Below, piece by piece: positions 22,510 to 34,284 of a DNA stretch of 64,000 bases; the stretch's first letter is position 1, and every line of letters starts with the position of its first letter. The position numbers were made by a program, and so were the translations under genes. The notes beneath the pieces are model-generated. The model made no database searches, was not told where the DNA came from, and saw only the letters and a list, made by a program, of their open reading frames with translations. The DNA comes from Micromussa lordhowensis (lineage: Eukaryota; Cnidaria; Anthozoa; Scleractinia; Lobophylliidae): positions 258,501 through 322,500 of the forward strand of contig CAXHUQ010000754.1 of assembly GCA_964020085.1 (NCBI GenBank), in the 5' to 3' direction.

Positions 22510-24167
22510 CATGATGGCATTGGCGCCAGGGTGTTTTTTCTGGCTTTCTTTTTGCAGGAGTTTCCCCTGGTCCCAAATTTGCAGAATTTCAGAAAACGCG
22601 CGCTGGGGGTCCCCTTGGCAAATTTGACATAGCTCGGCTTCACGGGGACTTTAAGAGGCGCGGTTTGCAGCAAAATGTTCCGCTTGGTTGGCACTTTAAG
22701 GAAATGATAGTTAGGACATGATAACATCGCGCCAGGGTGTTTTTTCTGGTCTTCTTTTTGCAGTAGTTTTCCCTAATCCCAACTTTGCAGAACTTCAGAA
22801 AACGCGCGCTGGGGGTCCCCTTGGCAAATTTGACATAGCTCGGCTTCACGGGCACTTTGGGAGGCGCGGTTTGCAGCAAAATTTTTTGCTAGGTTGGCAC
22901 TTTAAGGAAATTTTAGTTAAGACATGATGGCATTGGCGCCAGGGTGTTTTTTCTGGCCTTCTTTTTGCAGGAGTTTCCCCTGGTCCCAACTTTGCAGAAT
23001 TTCAGAAAGCGCGCGCTGGGGGTCCCCTTGGAAAATTTGACATAGCTCGGCTTTACGGGCACTTTGGGGGGCGCGGTTTGCAGCAAAATGTTCTGCTAGG
23101 TTGGCACTTCAAGAAAATTTTAGTTAGGACATGATGGCATTGGCGCCAGGGTGTTTTTTCTAGCCTTCTTTTTGCAGTAGTTTTTTATAGTCCCAACTTT
23201 GCAGAATTTCAGAAAACGCGCGCTGGGGGTCCCCTTGGCAAATTTGACATAGCTCGCCTTCACGGGCACTTTAAGAGGCGCGGTTTGCAGCAAAATCTTC
23301 TGCTTGGTTGGCACTTCAAGGAAATTTTTGTTAGGACATGATGGCATTGGCGACAGGGTGTTTTTTCTGGTCTTCTTTTTTTCAGTAGTTTTCCCTAATC
23401 CCAACTTTGCAGAATTTCAGAAAACGCGCGCTGGGGGTCCCCTTGGCAAATGTGACATAGCTCGGCTTCACGGGCACTTTGGGAGGCGCGGTTTGCAGCA
23501 AAATGTTCTGCTAGGTTGGCACTTTAAGGAAATTTTAGTTAGGACATGATAACATTGGCGCCAGGGTGTTTTTTCTGGCCTTCTTTTTGCAGGAGTTTCC
23601 CCTGGTCCCAACTTTGCAGAATTTCAGAAAGCGCGCGCTGGGGGTCCCCTTGGCAAATTTGACATAGCTCGGCTTTACGGGCACTTTGGGAGGCGCGGTT
23701 TGCAGCAACATGTTTTGCTAGGCTGGCACTTGAAGGAAATCGTAGTTAGGACATGATGGCATTGGCGCCAGGGTGTTTTTCCTGGCCTTCTTTTTGCAGT
23801 AGTTTTTTATAGTCCGAAACTTTGCAGAATTTCAGAAAACGCGCGCTGGGGGTCTCCTTGGCAAATTTGACATAGCTCGGCTTCACGGGCACTTTAAGAG
23901 GCGCGGTTTGCAGCAAAATGTTCTGCTTGGTTGGCACTTTAAGGAAATTTTTGTTAGGACATGATGGCATTGGCGCCAGGGTGTTTTTTTCTGGCTTTCT
24001 TTTTGCAGGAGTTTCCCCTTGTCCCAACTTTGCAGAATTTCAGAAAACGCGCGCTGGGGGTCCCCTTGGCAAATTTGACATAGCTCGGCTTGACGGGCAC
24101 TTTGGGAGGCGCAGTTTGCAGCAAAATGTTTTGCTAGGTTGCCACTTCAAGGAAATCCTAGTTACGA

Positions 24168-25411
24168 CATGATGGCATTGGCGCCAGGGTGTTTTTTTTG
24201 GCTTTCTTTTTGCAGGAGTTTCCCCTGGTCCCAACTTTGCAGAATTTCAGAAAACGCGCGCTGGGGGTCCCCTTGGCAAATTTGACATAGCTCGGCTTCA
24301 CGGGCACTTTAAGAGGCGTGGTTTGCAGCAAAATGTTCTGCTTGGTTGGCACTTCAAGGAAATGATAGTTAGGACATGATAACATCTGCGCCAGGGTGTT
24401 TTTTCTGGTCTTCTTTTTGCAGTAGTTTTCCCTAATCCCAACTTTGCAGAATTTCAGAAAACGCGCGCTGGGGGTCCCCTTGGCAAATTTGACATAGCTC
24501 GGCTTCACGGGCACTTTAAGAGGCGCGGTTTGCAGCAAAATGTTCTGCTATGTTGGCACTTTAAGGAAATTCTAGTTAAGACTTGATGGCATTGGCGCCA
24601 GGGTGTTTTTTCTGGCCTTCTTTTTGCAGGAGTTTCCCCTGGTCCCAACTTTGCACAATTTCAGAAAACGCGCGCTGGGAGTCCCCTTGGCAAATTTGAC
24701 ATAGCTCGGCTTCACGGGCACTTTAAGAGGCGCGGTTTGCAGCAAAATGTTCTGCTAGGTTGGCACTTCAAGGAAATTCTTGTTAGGACATGATGGCATT
24801 GGCGCCAGGGTGTTTTTTTCTGGCTTTCTTTTTGCAGGAGTTTCCCCTTGTCCCAACTTTGCAGAATTTCAGAAAACGCGCGCTGGGGGTCCCCTTGGCA
24901 AATTTGACATAGCTCGGCTTCACGGGCACTTTTAGAGGCGCGGTTTGCAGCAAAATGTTCTGCTAGGTTGGCACTTTAAGGAAATTTTAGTAAAGGACCA
25001 GATGGCATTGGCGCCAGGGTGTTTTTTCTGGTCTTCTTTTTGCAGGAGTTTCCCCTAGTCCCAACTTTGCAGAATTTCAGAAAACGCGCGCTGGGGGTCC
25101 CCTTGGCAAATTTGACATAGCTCGGCTTCACGGGCACTTTGGGAGGCGCAGTTTGCAGCAAAATGTTTTGCTAGGTTGGCACTTCAAGGAAATCCTAGTT
25201 AAGACATGATGGCGTTGGCGCCAGGGTGTTTTTTCTGGCCTTCTTTTTGCAGTAGTTTTCCCTGGTCCCAACTATGCAGAATTTTAGAAAACGCGCGCTG
25301 GGGGTCCCCTTGGCAAATTTGACATAGCTCGGCTTCACGGGCACTTTAAGAGGCGCCGTTTGCAGAAAAATGTTTTGCTAGGTTGGCACTTGAAGGAAAT
25401 CCTAGTCACGA
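24168..25411 (+). repeat. Copy of the 21681 block with a two-monomer insertion
   Basis: Same four marked units as 21681-22509, interrupted by two monomers starting at 24582 and 24789 (to 24997). The inserted pair resembles the later pair at 28103-28516, sharing CTTTGCACAATTTC in the first and CCCCTTGTCCC in the second. Confidence 0.78.
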
Positions 25412-28400
25412 CATGATGGCATTGGCGCCAGGGTGTTATTTCTGGCTTTCTTTTTGCAGGAGTTTCCCCTGGTCCCAACTTTGCAGAATTTCAGAAAGCG
25501 CGCGCTGGGGGTCCCCTTGGCAAATTTGACATAGCTCGGCTTTACGGGCACTTTGGGGGGCGCGGTTTGCAGCAAAATGTTCTGCTAGGTTGGCACTTCA
25601 AGAAAATCCTAGTTAGGACATGATGGCATTGGCGCCAGGGTGTTTTTTCTGGTCTTTTTTTTGCAGTAGTTTTCCCTAATCCCAACTTTGCAGAATTTCA
25701 GAAAACGCGCGCTGGGGGTCCCCTTGGCAAATTTGACATAGCTCGGCTTCACGGGCACTTTGGGAGCCGCGGTTTGCAGCAAAATGTTCTGCTAGGTTGG
25801 CACTTTAAGGAAATTTTAGTTAAGACATGATGGCATTGGCGCCAGGGTGTTTTTTCTGGCCTTCTTTTTGCAGGAGTTTCCCCTGGTCCCAACTTTGCAG
25901 AATTTCAGAAAGCGCGCGCTGGGGGTCCCCTTGGCAAATTTGACATAGCTCGGCTTTACGGGCACTTTGGGGGGCGCGGTTTGCAGCAAAATGTTTTGCT
26001 AGGTTGGCACTTCAAGAAAATCCTAGTTAGGACATGATGGCATTGGCGCCAGGGTGTTTTTTCTGGCCTTCTTTTTGCAGTAGTTTTTTATAGTCCCAAC
26101 TTTGCAGAATTTCAGAAAACGCGCGCTGGGGGTCCCCTTGGCAAATTTGACATAGCTCGCCTTCACGGGCACTTTAAGAGGCGCGGTTTGCAGCAAAATC
26201 TTCTGCTTAGTTGGCACTTTAAGGAAATTTTTGTTAAGACATGATGGCATTGGCGCCAGGGTGTTTTTTCTGGCCTTCTTTTTGCAGTAGTTTTCCCTGG
26301 TCCTAAATTTGCAGAATTTCAGAAAACGCGCGCTTGGGGTCCCCTTGGCAAATTTGACATAGCTCGGCTTCACGGGCACTTTGGGAGGCGCGGTTTGCAG
26401 CAAAATGTTCTGCTAGGTTGGCACTTTAAGGAAATTTTAGTTAGGACATGATGGCATTGGCGCCAGGGTGTTTTTTCTGGCCTTCTTTTTGCAGGAGTTT
26501 CCCCTGGTCCCAACTTTGCAGAATTTTAGAAAGCGCGCGCTGGGGGTCCCCTTGGCAAATTTGACATAGCTCGGCTTTACGGGCACTTTGGGAGGCGCGG
26601 TTTGCAGCAAAATGTTCTGCTAGGTTGGCACTTCAAGGAAATCCCAGTTAGGACATGATGGCATTGGCGCCAGGGTGTTTTTTCTGGCCTTCTTTTTGCA
26701 GTAGTTTTTTATAGTCCCAACTTTGCAGAATTTTAGAAAACGCGCGCTGGGGGTCCCCTTGGCAAATTTGACATAGCTCGCCTTCACGGGCACTTTAAGA
26801 GGCGCGGTTTGCAGCAAAATCTTCTGCTTGGTTGGCACTTTAAGGAAATTTTTGTTAAGACATGATGGCATTGGCGCCAGGGTGTTTTTTCTGGCCTTCT
26901 TTTTGCAGTAGTTTTCCCTGGTCCTAAATTTGCAGAATTTCAGAAAACGCGCGCTTGGGGTCCCCTTGGCAAATTTGACATAGCTCGGCTTCACGGGCAC
27001 TTTAAGATGCGCGGTTTGGAGCAAAATGTTCTGCTAGGTTGGTACTTGAAGGAAATCCTAGTTAGGACATGATGGCATTGGCGCCAGGGTGTTTTTTCTG
27101 GCCTTCTTTTTGCAGGAGTTTCCCCTGGTCCCAACTTTGCAGAATTTCAGAAAACGCGCGCTGGGGATCCCCTTGGCAAATTTGACATAGCTCGGCTTGA
27201 CGGGCACTTTGAGAGGCGCGGTTTGCAGCAAAATTTTCTGCTAGGTTGGCACTTCAAGGAAATCCTAGTTACGACATAATAGCATTGGCGCCAGGGTGTT
27301 TTTTCTGGCCTTCTTTTTGCAGTAGTTTTCCCTAGTCCCAACTTTGCAGAATTTCAGAAAACGCGCGCTGGGGGTCCCCTTGGCAAATTTGATATAGCTC
27401 GGCTTCACGGGCACTTTAAGAGGCGCGGTTTGCAGCAAAATGTTCTGCTAGGTTGGCACTTTAAGAAAATTTTAGTTAGGACATGATGGCATTGGCGCCA
27501 GGGTGTTTTTTCTGGCCTTCTTTTTGCAGGAGTTTCCCCTGGTCCCAACTTTGCAGAATTTCAGAAAACGCGCGCTGGGGGTCCCCTTGGCAAATTTGAC
27601 ATAGCTCGGCTTCACGGGCACTTTGGGGGGCGCGGTTTGCAGCAAAATGTTCTGCTAGGTTGGCACTTTAAGGAAATTGCTTTTAGAACATGATAGCATT
27701 GGCGCCAGGGTGTTTTTTCTGGCTTTCTTTTTGCAGGAGTTTTCCCTGGTCCCAACTTTGCAGAATTTCAGAAAACGCGCGCTGGGGGTCCCCTTGGCAA
27801 ATTCGACATAGCTCGGCTTCACGGGCACTTTAAGAGGCGCGGTTTGCAGCAAAATGTTCTGCTTGGTTGGCACTTCAAGGAAATGATAGTTAGGACACGA
27901 TAACATCTGCGCCAGGGTGTTTTTTCTGGTCTTCTTTTTGCAGTTGTTTTCCCTAATCCCAACTTTGCAGAATTTCAGAAAACGCGCGCTGGGGGTCTCC
28001 TTGGCAAATTTGACATAGCTCGGCTTTACGGGCACTTTAAGAGGCGCGGTTTGCAGCAAAATGTTCTGCTAGGTTGGCTCTTTAAGGAAATTTTAGTTAG
28101 GACATCATGGCATTGGCGCCAGGGTGTTTTTTCTGGCCTTCTTCTTGCAGGAGTTTCCCCTGGTCCCAACTTTGCACAATTTCAGAAAACGCGCGCTGGG
28201 GGTCCCCTTGGCAAATTTGACATAGCTCGGCTTCACGGGCACTTTAAGAGGCGCGGTTTGCAGCAAAATGTTCTGCTAGGCTGGCACTTGAAGGAAATTC
28301 TTGTTAGGACATGATGGCATTGGCGCCAGGGTGTTTTTTCTGGCTTTCTTTTTGCAGGAGTTTCCCCTTGTCCCAACTTTGCAGAATTTCAGAAAACGCG

Positions 28401-28516
28401 CGCTGGGGGTCCCCTTGCCAAATTTGACATAGTTCGGCTTCACGGGCACTTTAAGAGGCGCGGTTTCCAGCAAAATGTTCTGCTAGGTTGGCACATTAAG
28501 GAACTCCTAGTTAAAA

Positions 28517-31500
28517 CATGATGGCATTGGCGTCAGAGTGTTTTTTTTGGCCTTCTTTTTGCAGTAGTTTTCCCTGGTCCCAACTTTGCAGAATTTCAGA
28601 AAACGCACGCTGGGGGTCCACTTGGCAAATTTGACATAGCTCGGCTTCACGGGCAGTTTGGGAGGCGCGGTTTGCAGCAAAATGTTCTGCTAGGTTGGCA
28701 CTTTAAGGAAAGCCTAGTTAGGACATGATGGCATTGGCGTCAGAGTGTTTTTTTTGGCCTTCTTTTTGCAGTAGTTTTCCCTGGTCCCAACTTTGCAGAA
28801 TTTCATAAAACGCGCGCTGGGGGTCCCCTTGGCAAATTTGACATAGCTCGGCTTCACGGGCACTTTAAGAGACGCGGTTTGCAGCGAAATGTTCTGCTAG
28901 GTTGGCACTTGAAGGAAATTTTAGTTAGGACATCATGGCATTGGCGCCAGGGTGTTTTTGCTGGCCTTCTTTTTGCAAGAGTTTCCCCTGGTCCCAACTT
29001 TGCAGAATTTCAGAAAACGCGCGCTGGGGGTCCCCTTGGCAAATTTGACATAGCTCGGCTTCACGGGCACTTTAAGAGATGCGGTTTGCAGCAAAATGTT
29101 CTGCTAGGTCGGCGCTGCAAGGAAATGTTAGTTAAGACATGATGGCATTGGCACAAGGGTGTTGGTTTTTGGCCCTCTTTTTGCAGGAGTTTCCCCTGGT
29201 CCCAACTTTCCAGAATTCAGAAAACGCGCGCTGGGGGTCCCCTTGGAAAATTTGACATAGCTCGGCGTCACGGGCACTTTGGGAGGCGCGGTTTGCAGCA
29301 AAATGTTCTGCTAGGTTGGCCCTTCAAGGAAATTATAGTTAAGACATGATGGCACTGGCGCCAGGGTGGTTGTTTTAGCCTTCTTTTTGCAGTAGTTTTC
29401 CCTGGTCCCAACTTTGCAGAATTTCAGAAAACGCGCGCTGGGGGTCTCCTTGGCAAATTTGACATAGCTCGGCTTCACGGGCACTTTGGGAGGCGAGATT
29501 TGCAGCAAAATGTTGTGCAAGGTTGGCACTTTAAGGAAATACTAGTTAGGACATGATGGCATTGGCGCCAGGGTGTTTTTTCTGGCCTTCTTTTTGCAGG
29601 AATTTTCCCTGGTCTTAACTTTGCAAAATTTCAGAAAACGCGCGCTGGGGGTCCCCTTGGCAAATTTCACATAGCTCGGCTTCACGGGCACTTTGGGAGG
29701 CGCGGTTTAAAGCAAAATGTTCTGCTAGGTTGGCACTTGAGGGAAATTCTAGTTAGGACATGATGGCATTGGCGCCAGGGTGGTTTTTTTGGCCTTCTTT
29801 TTGCAGGAGTTTTCCCTGGTCCCAACTTTGCAGAATTTCAGAAAAAGCGCTCTGGGGGTCCCCTTGGCAAATTTGACATAGCTCGGCTTCACGGGCACTT
29901 TAAGAGGCGCAATTTGCTACAAAATGTTGTGCTAGGTTGGCACTTTAAGGAAATTCTAGTTAAGACATGATGGCATTGGCGCCAGGGTGTTTTTTCTGGC
30001 CTTCTTTTTGCAGGAGTTTCCCCTGGTCCCAACTTTGCAGAATTTCAGAAAACCCCCGCTGGGGGTCCCCTTGGCAAATTTGACATAGCTCGGCTTCACG
30101 GGCACTTTGGGAGGCGCGGTTTGCAGCAAAATGTTATGCTAGGTTCGCACTTTAAGGAAATCTTAGTTACGACATCATGGCATTGGCGCCAGGGTGTTTT
30201 TGCTGGCCTTCTTTTTGCAAGAGTTTCCCCTGGTCCCAACTTTGCAGAATTTCAGAAAACGCGCGCTGGGAGTCCCCTTGGCAAATTTGAGATAGCTCGG
30301 CTTCACGGGCACTTTAAGAGGCGCGGTTTGCAGCAAAATGTTCTACTAGGTTGGCACTTTAAGGAAATTTTAGTTAGAATATGATGACATTGGCGCCAGG
30401 GTGTTTTTTCTGGCCTTCTTTTTGCAGGAGTTTCCCCTGGTCCCAACTTTGCAGAATTTCAGAAAACGCGCGCTTGGGGTCCCCTTGGCAAATTTGACAT
30501 AGCTCGGCTTCACGGGCATTTTAAGAGGCGCGGTTTGCAGCAAAATGTTTTGCTAGGTTTGCACTTGAATGAAATTTTAGTTAGGACATGATGGCATCGG
30601 CGCCAGGGTGTTTTTTCTGGCCTTCTTTTTGGAAGAGTTTCCCCTGGTCCCAACTTTGCAGAATTTCAGAAAACGCGCGCTGGGAGTCCCCTTGGCAAAT
30701 TTGAGATAGCTCGGTCTCACGGGCATTTTGGGAGGCGCGGTTTGCAGCAAAATGTTGTGCTAGGTTGGCTCTTTAAGGTAATCTTAGTTAGGACATGATG
30801 GCATTGGCGGCAGGGTGCTTTTTCTGGCCTTCTTTTTGCAGTAGTTTTCCCTGGTCCCAACTTTGCAGAATTTCAGAAAACGCCCGCTTGGGGTCCCCTT
30901 GGCAAATTTGCTGCGCGGTTTGCAGCAAAATGTTCTGCTAGGTTGGCACTTTAAGGAAATCTTAGTTAAGACATGATGGCATTGTCGTAAGGGGGTTTTT
31001 TCTGGCCTTCTTTTTGCAGTAGTTTTCCCTGGTCCCAACTTTGCAGAATTTCAGAAAACGCGCGCTGGGGATTTCCTTGGCAAATTTGACATAGCTCGGC
31101 TTCACGTGCACTTTAAGAGGCGCGGTTTGCAGCAAAATGTTCTGCTAGGTTGGCACTTTAAGGAAATACCAGCTAGGACATGATCGCATTGGCGCCAGGG
31201 TGTTTTTTCTGGCCTTCTTTTTGCAGTAGTTTTCCCTGGTCCCAACTTTGCAGAATTTCAGAAAACGCGCGCTGGGGGTCCCCTTGGCAAATTTGACATA
31301 GCTCGGCTTCACAGGCACTTTGGGAGGCGCGGTTTGCAGCAAAATGTTTTGCTAGGTTGGCACTTCAAGGAAATTTTAGTTAGGACATGATGGCATTGGC
31401 GCCAGGGTGTTTTTTTCTGGCCTTCTTTTTGCAGTAGTTTTCCCTGGTCTTAACTTTGCAGAATTTCAGAAAACGCGCGCTGGGGGTCCCCTTGGCAAAT

Positions 31501-32628
31501 TTGACATAGCTCGGCTTCACGGGCACTTCAAGAGACGCGGTTTGCAGCAAAATGTTGTGCTAGGTTGCCACTTCAAGGAAATTTTAGTTAGGACATGATG
31601 GCATTGGCGTCAGAGTGTTTTTTCTGGCCTTCTTTTTGCAGTAGTTTTCCCTGGTCCCAACTTTGCAGAATTTCAGAAAACGCGCGCTGGGGGTCCCCTT
31701 GGCAAATTTGACATAGCTCGGCTTCACGGGCAGTTTGGGAGGCGCGGTTTGCAGCAAAATGTTCTGCTAGGTTGGCACTTTAAGGAAATTCTTGTTAGGA
31801 CATGATGGCATTGGCGTCAGGGTGTTTTTTCTGGCCTTCTTTTTGCAGTAGTTTTCCCTGGTCCCAACTTTGCAGAATTTCAGAAAACGCGCGCTGGGGG
31901 TCCCCTTGGCAAATTTGACATAGCTCGGCTTCACAGGCACTTTAAGAGACGCGGTTTGCAGCAAAATGTTTTGCTAGGTTGGCACTTCAAGGAAATCTTA
32001 CTTAGGACATCATGGCATTGGCGCCAGGGTGTTTTTGCTGGCCTTCTTTTTGCAAGAGTTTCCCCTGGTCGCAACTTTGCAGAATTTCAGAAAACGCGCG
32101 CTGGGGGTCCCCTTGGCAAATTTGACATAGCTCGGCTTCACGGGCACTTTAAGAGGCGCGGTTTGCAGCAAAATGTTCTGCTAGGTTAGCTCTTTAAGGA
32201 AATTTTAGTTAGGACATGATGGCATTGGCGCCAGGGTGTTTTCTCTGGCCTTCTTTTTGCAGGAGTTTCCCCTGGTCCCAACTTTGTAGAATTTCAGAAA
32301 ACGCGCGCTGGGGGTCCCCTTGGCAAATTTGACATAGCTCGGCTTCACGGGCACTTTAAGAGGCGCGGTTTGCAGCAAAATGTTCTACTAGGTTGGCACT
32401 TTAAGGAAATTTTAGTTAGAATATGATGACATTGGCGCCACGGTGTTTTTTCTGGCCTTCTTTTTGCAGGAGTTTCCCCTGGTCCCAACTTTGCAGAATT
32501 TCAGAAAACGCGCGCTTGGGATCCCCTTGGCAAATTTGACATAGCTCGGCTTCACGGGCATTTTAAGAGGCGCGGTTTGCAGCAAAATGTTTTGCTAGGT
32601 TGGCACTTTAAGGAAACTTTAGTTAGGA
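28517..32628 (+). repeat. Mixed monomers with local CATCATGG variants
   Basis: About 20 units. Units at 28931, 30173 and 32008 share CATCATGGCATTGG followed by GTTTTTGCTGGCC and TTTGCAAGAG; a related CATCATGG unit is at 28103. Units at 30380 and 32422 share AGAATATGATGACATTGG. Two adjacent units at 28517 and 28724 share GGCGTCAGAGTG. I see partial pairing of 30173-30793 with 32008-32628 but no clean tandem HOR. One unit has a 29-bp net deletion. No gene is present. Confidence 0.8.
30794..30971 (+). repeat. 178-bp monomer with a 29-bp net deletion
   Basis: Near 30905 GGCAAATTTG is followed by CTGCGCGGTTTGCAG. The segment from ACATAGCTCGG through TTCACGGGCACTTT and the following purines, usually 31 bases, is replaced by CT. 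The unit therefore loses the whole TAGCTCGGCTTCACGGG landmark. No second copy of this junction was seen, so this change is private. Confidence 0.92.
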
Positions 32629-33456
32629 CATGATGGCATTGGCGCCAGGGTGTTTTTTCTGGCCTTCTTTTTGCAAAAGTTTTCCCTGGTTCCAACTTTG
32701 CATAATTTCAGAAAACGTGCGCTGGGGGTCCCCTTGGCAAATTTGACATAGCTCACCTTCACGGGCACTTTAGGAGGCGCGGTTTGCAGCAAAATGTTTT
32801 GCTTCGTTGGCACTTCAAGGAAATGCTAGTTAAAACATGATGGCATTGGTGCCAGGGTGTTTTTTCTGGCCTTCTTTTTGCAGGAGTTTCCCCTGGTCCC
32901 AACTTTGCAGTATTTCAGAAAACGCGCGCTGGGGGTCCCCTTGGCAAATTTAACATAGCTCGGCTTCACGGGCACTTTGGGAAGCGCGGTTTGCAGTAAA
33001 ATGTTTTGCTAGGTTGACACTTCAAGGAAATTCTAGTTAGGACATGGTGGCATTGGCGTAAGGGTGTTTTTTCTGGCCTTCTTTTTGCAGTCGTTTTTCC
33101 TGGTCCCAACTTTGCAGAATTTCAGAACACGCGCGCTGGGGGTCCCCTTGGCAAATTTGACATAGCTCGCCTTCACGGGCACTTTAAGAGGCGCGGTTTG
33201 CAGCAAAATGTTCTGCTAGGTTGGCACTTTAAGGAAATTATAGTTAAGACATGATGGCATTGGCGCCAAGGTGTTTTTTTTGGGCTTCTTTTTGCAGTAG
33301 TTTTCCCTGGTCCCAACTTTGCAGAATTTCAGAAAACGCGCGCTTGGGGTCCCCTTGGCAAATTTAACATAGCTCGGCTTCACGGGCACTTTGGGAAGCG
33401 CGGTTTGCAGCAAAATGTTATGCTAGGTTGGCACTTTTAGGAAATCTTAGTTAGGA
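32629..33456 (+). repeat. Four monomers; the last two are the first part of a 6-monomer duplication
   Basis: Units start at 32629, 32836, 33043 and 33250. From about 33000 the sequence matches about 34242 at an offset of 1,242 bp, exactly six monomers. Shared markers are GACATGGTGGCATTGGCG, TGCAGTCGTTTTTCC, CAGAACACGCGC and GGCGCCAAGGTG. The units at 32629 and 32836 instead resemble those at 37965 and 38173 (TGCAAAAGTTTTCCC, then AAAACATGATGG with GGTGCCAGGG). Confidence 0.82.
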
Positions 33457-34077
33457 CATGATGGCATTGGCACCAGGGTGTTTTTTATGGCCTTCTTTTT
33501 GCAGTAGTTTTCCCTGGTCCCAAATTTGCAGAATTTCAGAAAACGCGCGCTGGGGGTCCCCTTGGCAAATTTGACATAGCTCGGCTTCAGGGGCACTTTA
33601 AGAGGCGCGGTTTGCAGCAAAATGTTCTGCTAGGTTAACACTTCAAGGAAATCTTAGATAGGACATGATGGCATTGGCGCCAGGTTGTTTTTTCTGGCCT
33701 TCTTTTTGCAGGAGTTTCCCCTGGTCCCAACTTTGCAGAATTTCAGAAAACGCGCGCTGGGGGTCCCCTTGGCAAATTTAACATAGCTCGGCTTCACGGG
33801 CACTTTGGGAAGCGCGGTTTGCAGTAAAATGTTTTGCTAGGTTGACACTTCAAGGAAATTCTAGTTAGGACATGGTGGCATTGGCGTAAAGGTGTTTTTT
33901 CTGGCCTTCTTTTTGCAGTAGTTTTCCCTGGTCCCAACTTTGCAGAATTTCAGAAAACGCGCGCTGGGCGTCCCCTTGGCAAATTTGACATAGCTCGGCT
34001 TCACGGGCACTTTAAGAGGCGCAGTTTGCACCAAAATGTTTTGCTAGGTTGGCACTTCAAGGAAATTTAAGTTAGGA
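33457..34077 (+). repeat. Three monomers reappearing at offset 1,450 bp
   Basis: Units at 33457, 33664 and 33871 match 34907, 35114 and 35321 at offset 1,450 bp. Markers are ATTGGCACCAGGG with TTTTTTATGGCC, TAGATAGGACATG with CCAGGTTGTTTT, and CATGGTGGCATTGGCG with GCACCAAAATG. The offset changes from six monomers (before 33457) to seven because an extra unit lies at 34699-34906. Confidence 0.85.
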
Positions 34078-34284
34078 CATGATGGCATTGGCGCCAGTGT
34101 GTTTTTTCTGGCCTTGTTTTTGCAGGAGTTTCCCCTGGTCCCAACTTTGCAGAATTTCAGAAAACGCGCGCTGGGGGTCCCCTTGGCAAATTTAACATAG
34201 CTCGGCTTCACGGGCACTTTGGGAAGCGCGGTTTGCAGTAAAATGTTTTGCTAGGTTGACACTTCAAGGAAATTCTAGTTAGGA

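Larger units (their letters stand above)
12777..28516 (+). repeat. Shuffled HOR domain defined by recurring marked monomers
   Basis: About 76 monomers. The region re-uses a limited set of distinctive units at irregular multiples of about 207 bp: CATGATAACATCTGCG or a near variant (12984, 15468, 16503, 21888, 22717, 24375, 27896), TAGTTTTTTATAGTCCC (13398, 14019, 14640, 15882, 16710, 21060, 23130, 23752, 26033, 26654), CAGAAAGCGCGC, GGCTTTCTTTTTG and CCCTAATCCC. The T171 or C171 choice and the A176T change (CTTGG for CTAGG) are also mixed. This is a mosaic produced by many overlapping duplications, not a clean HOR. Confidence 0.85.
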
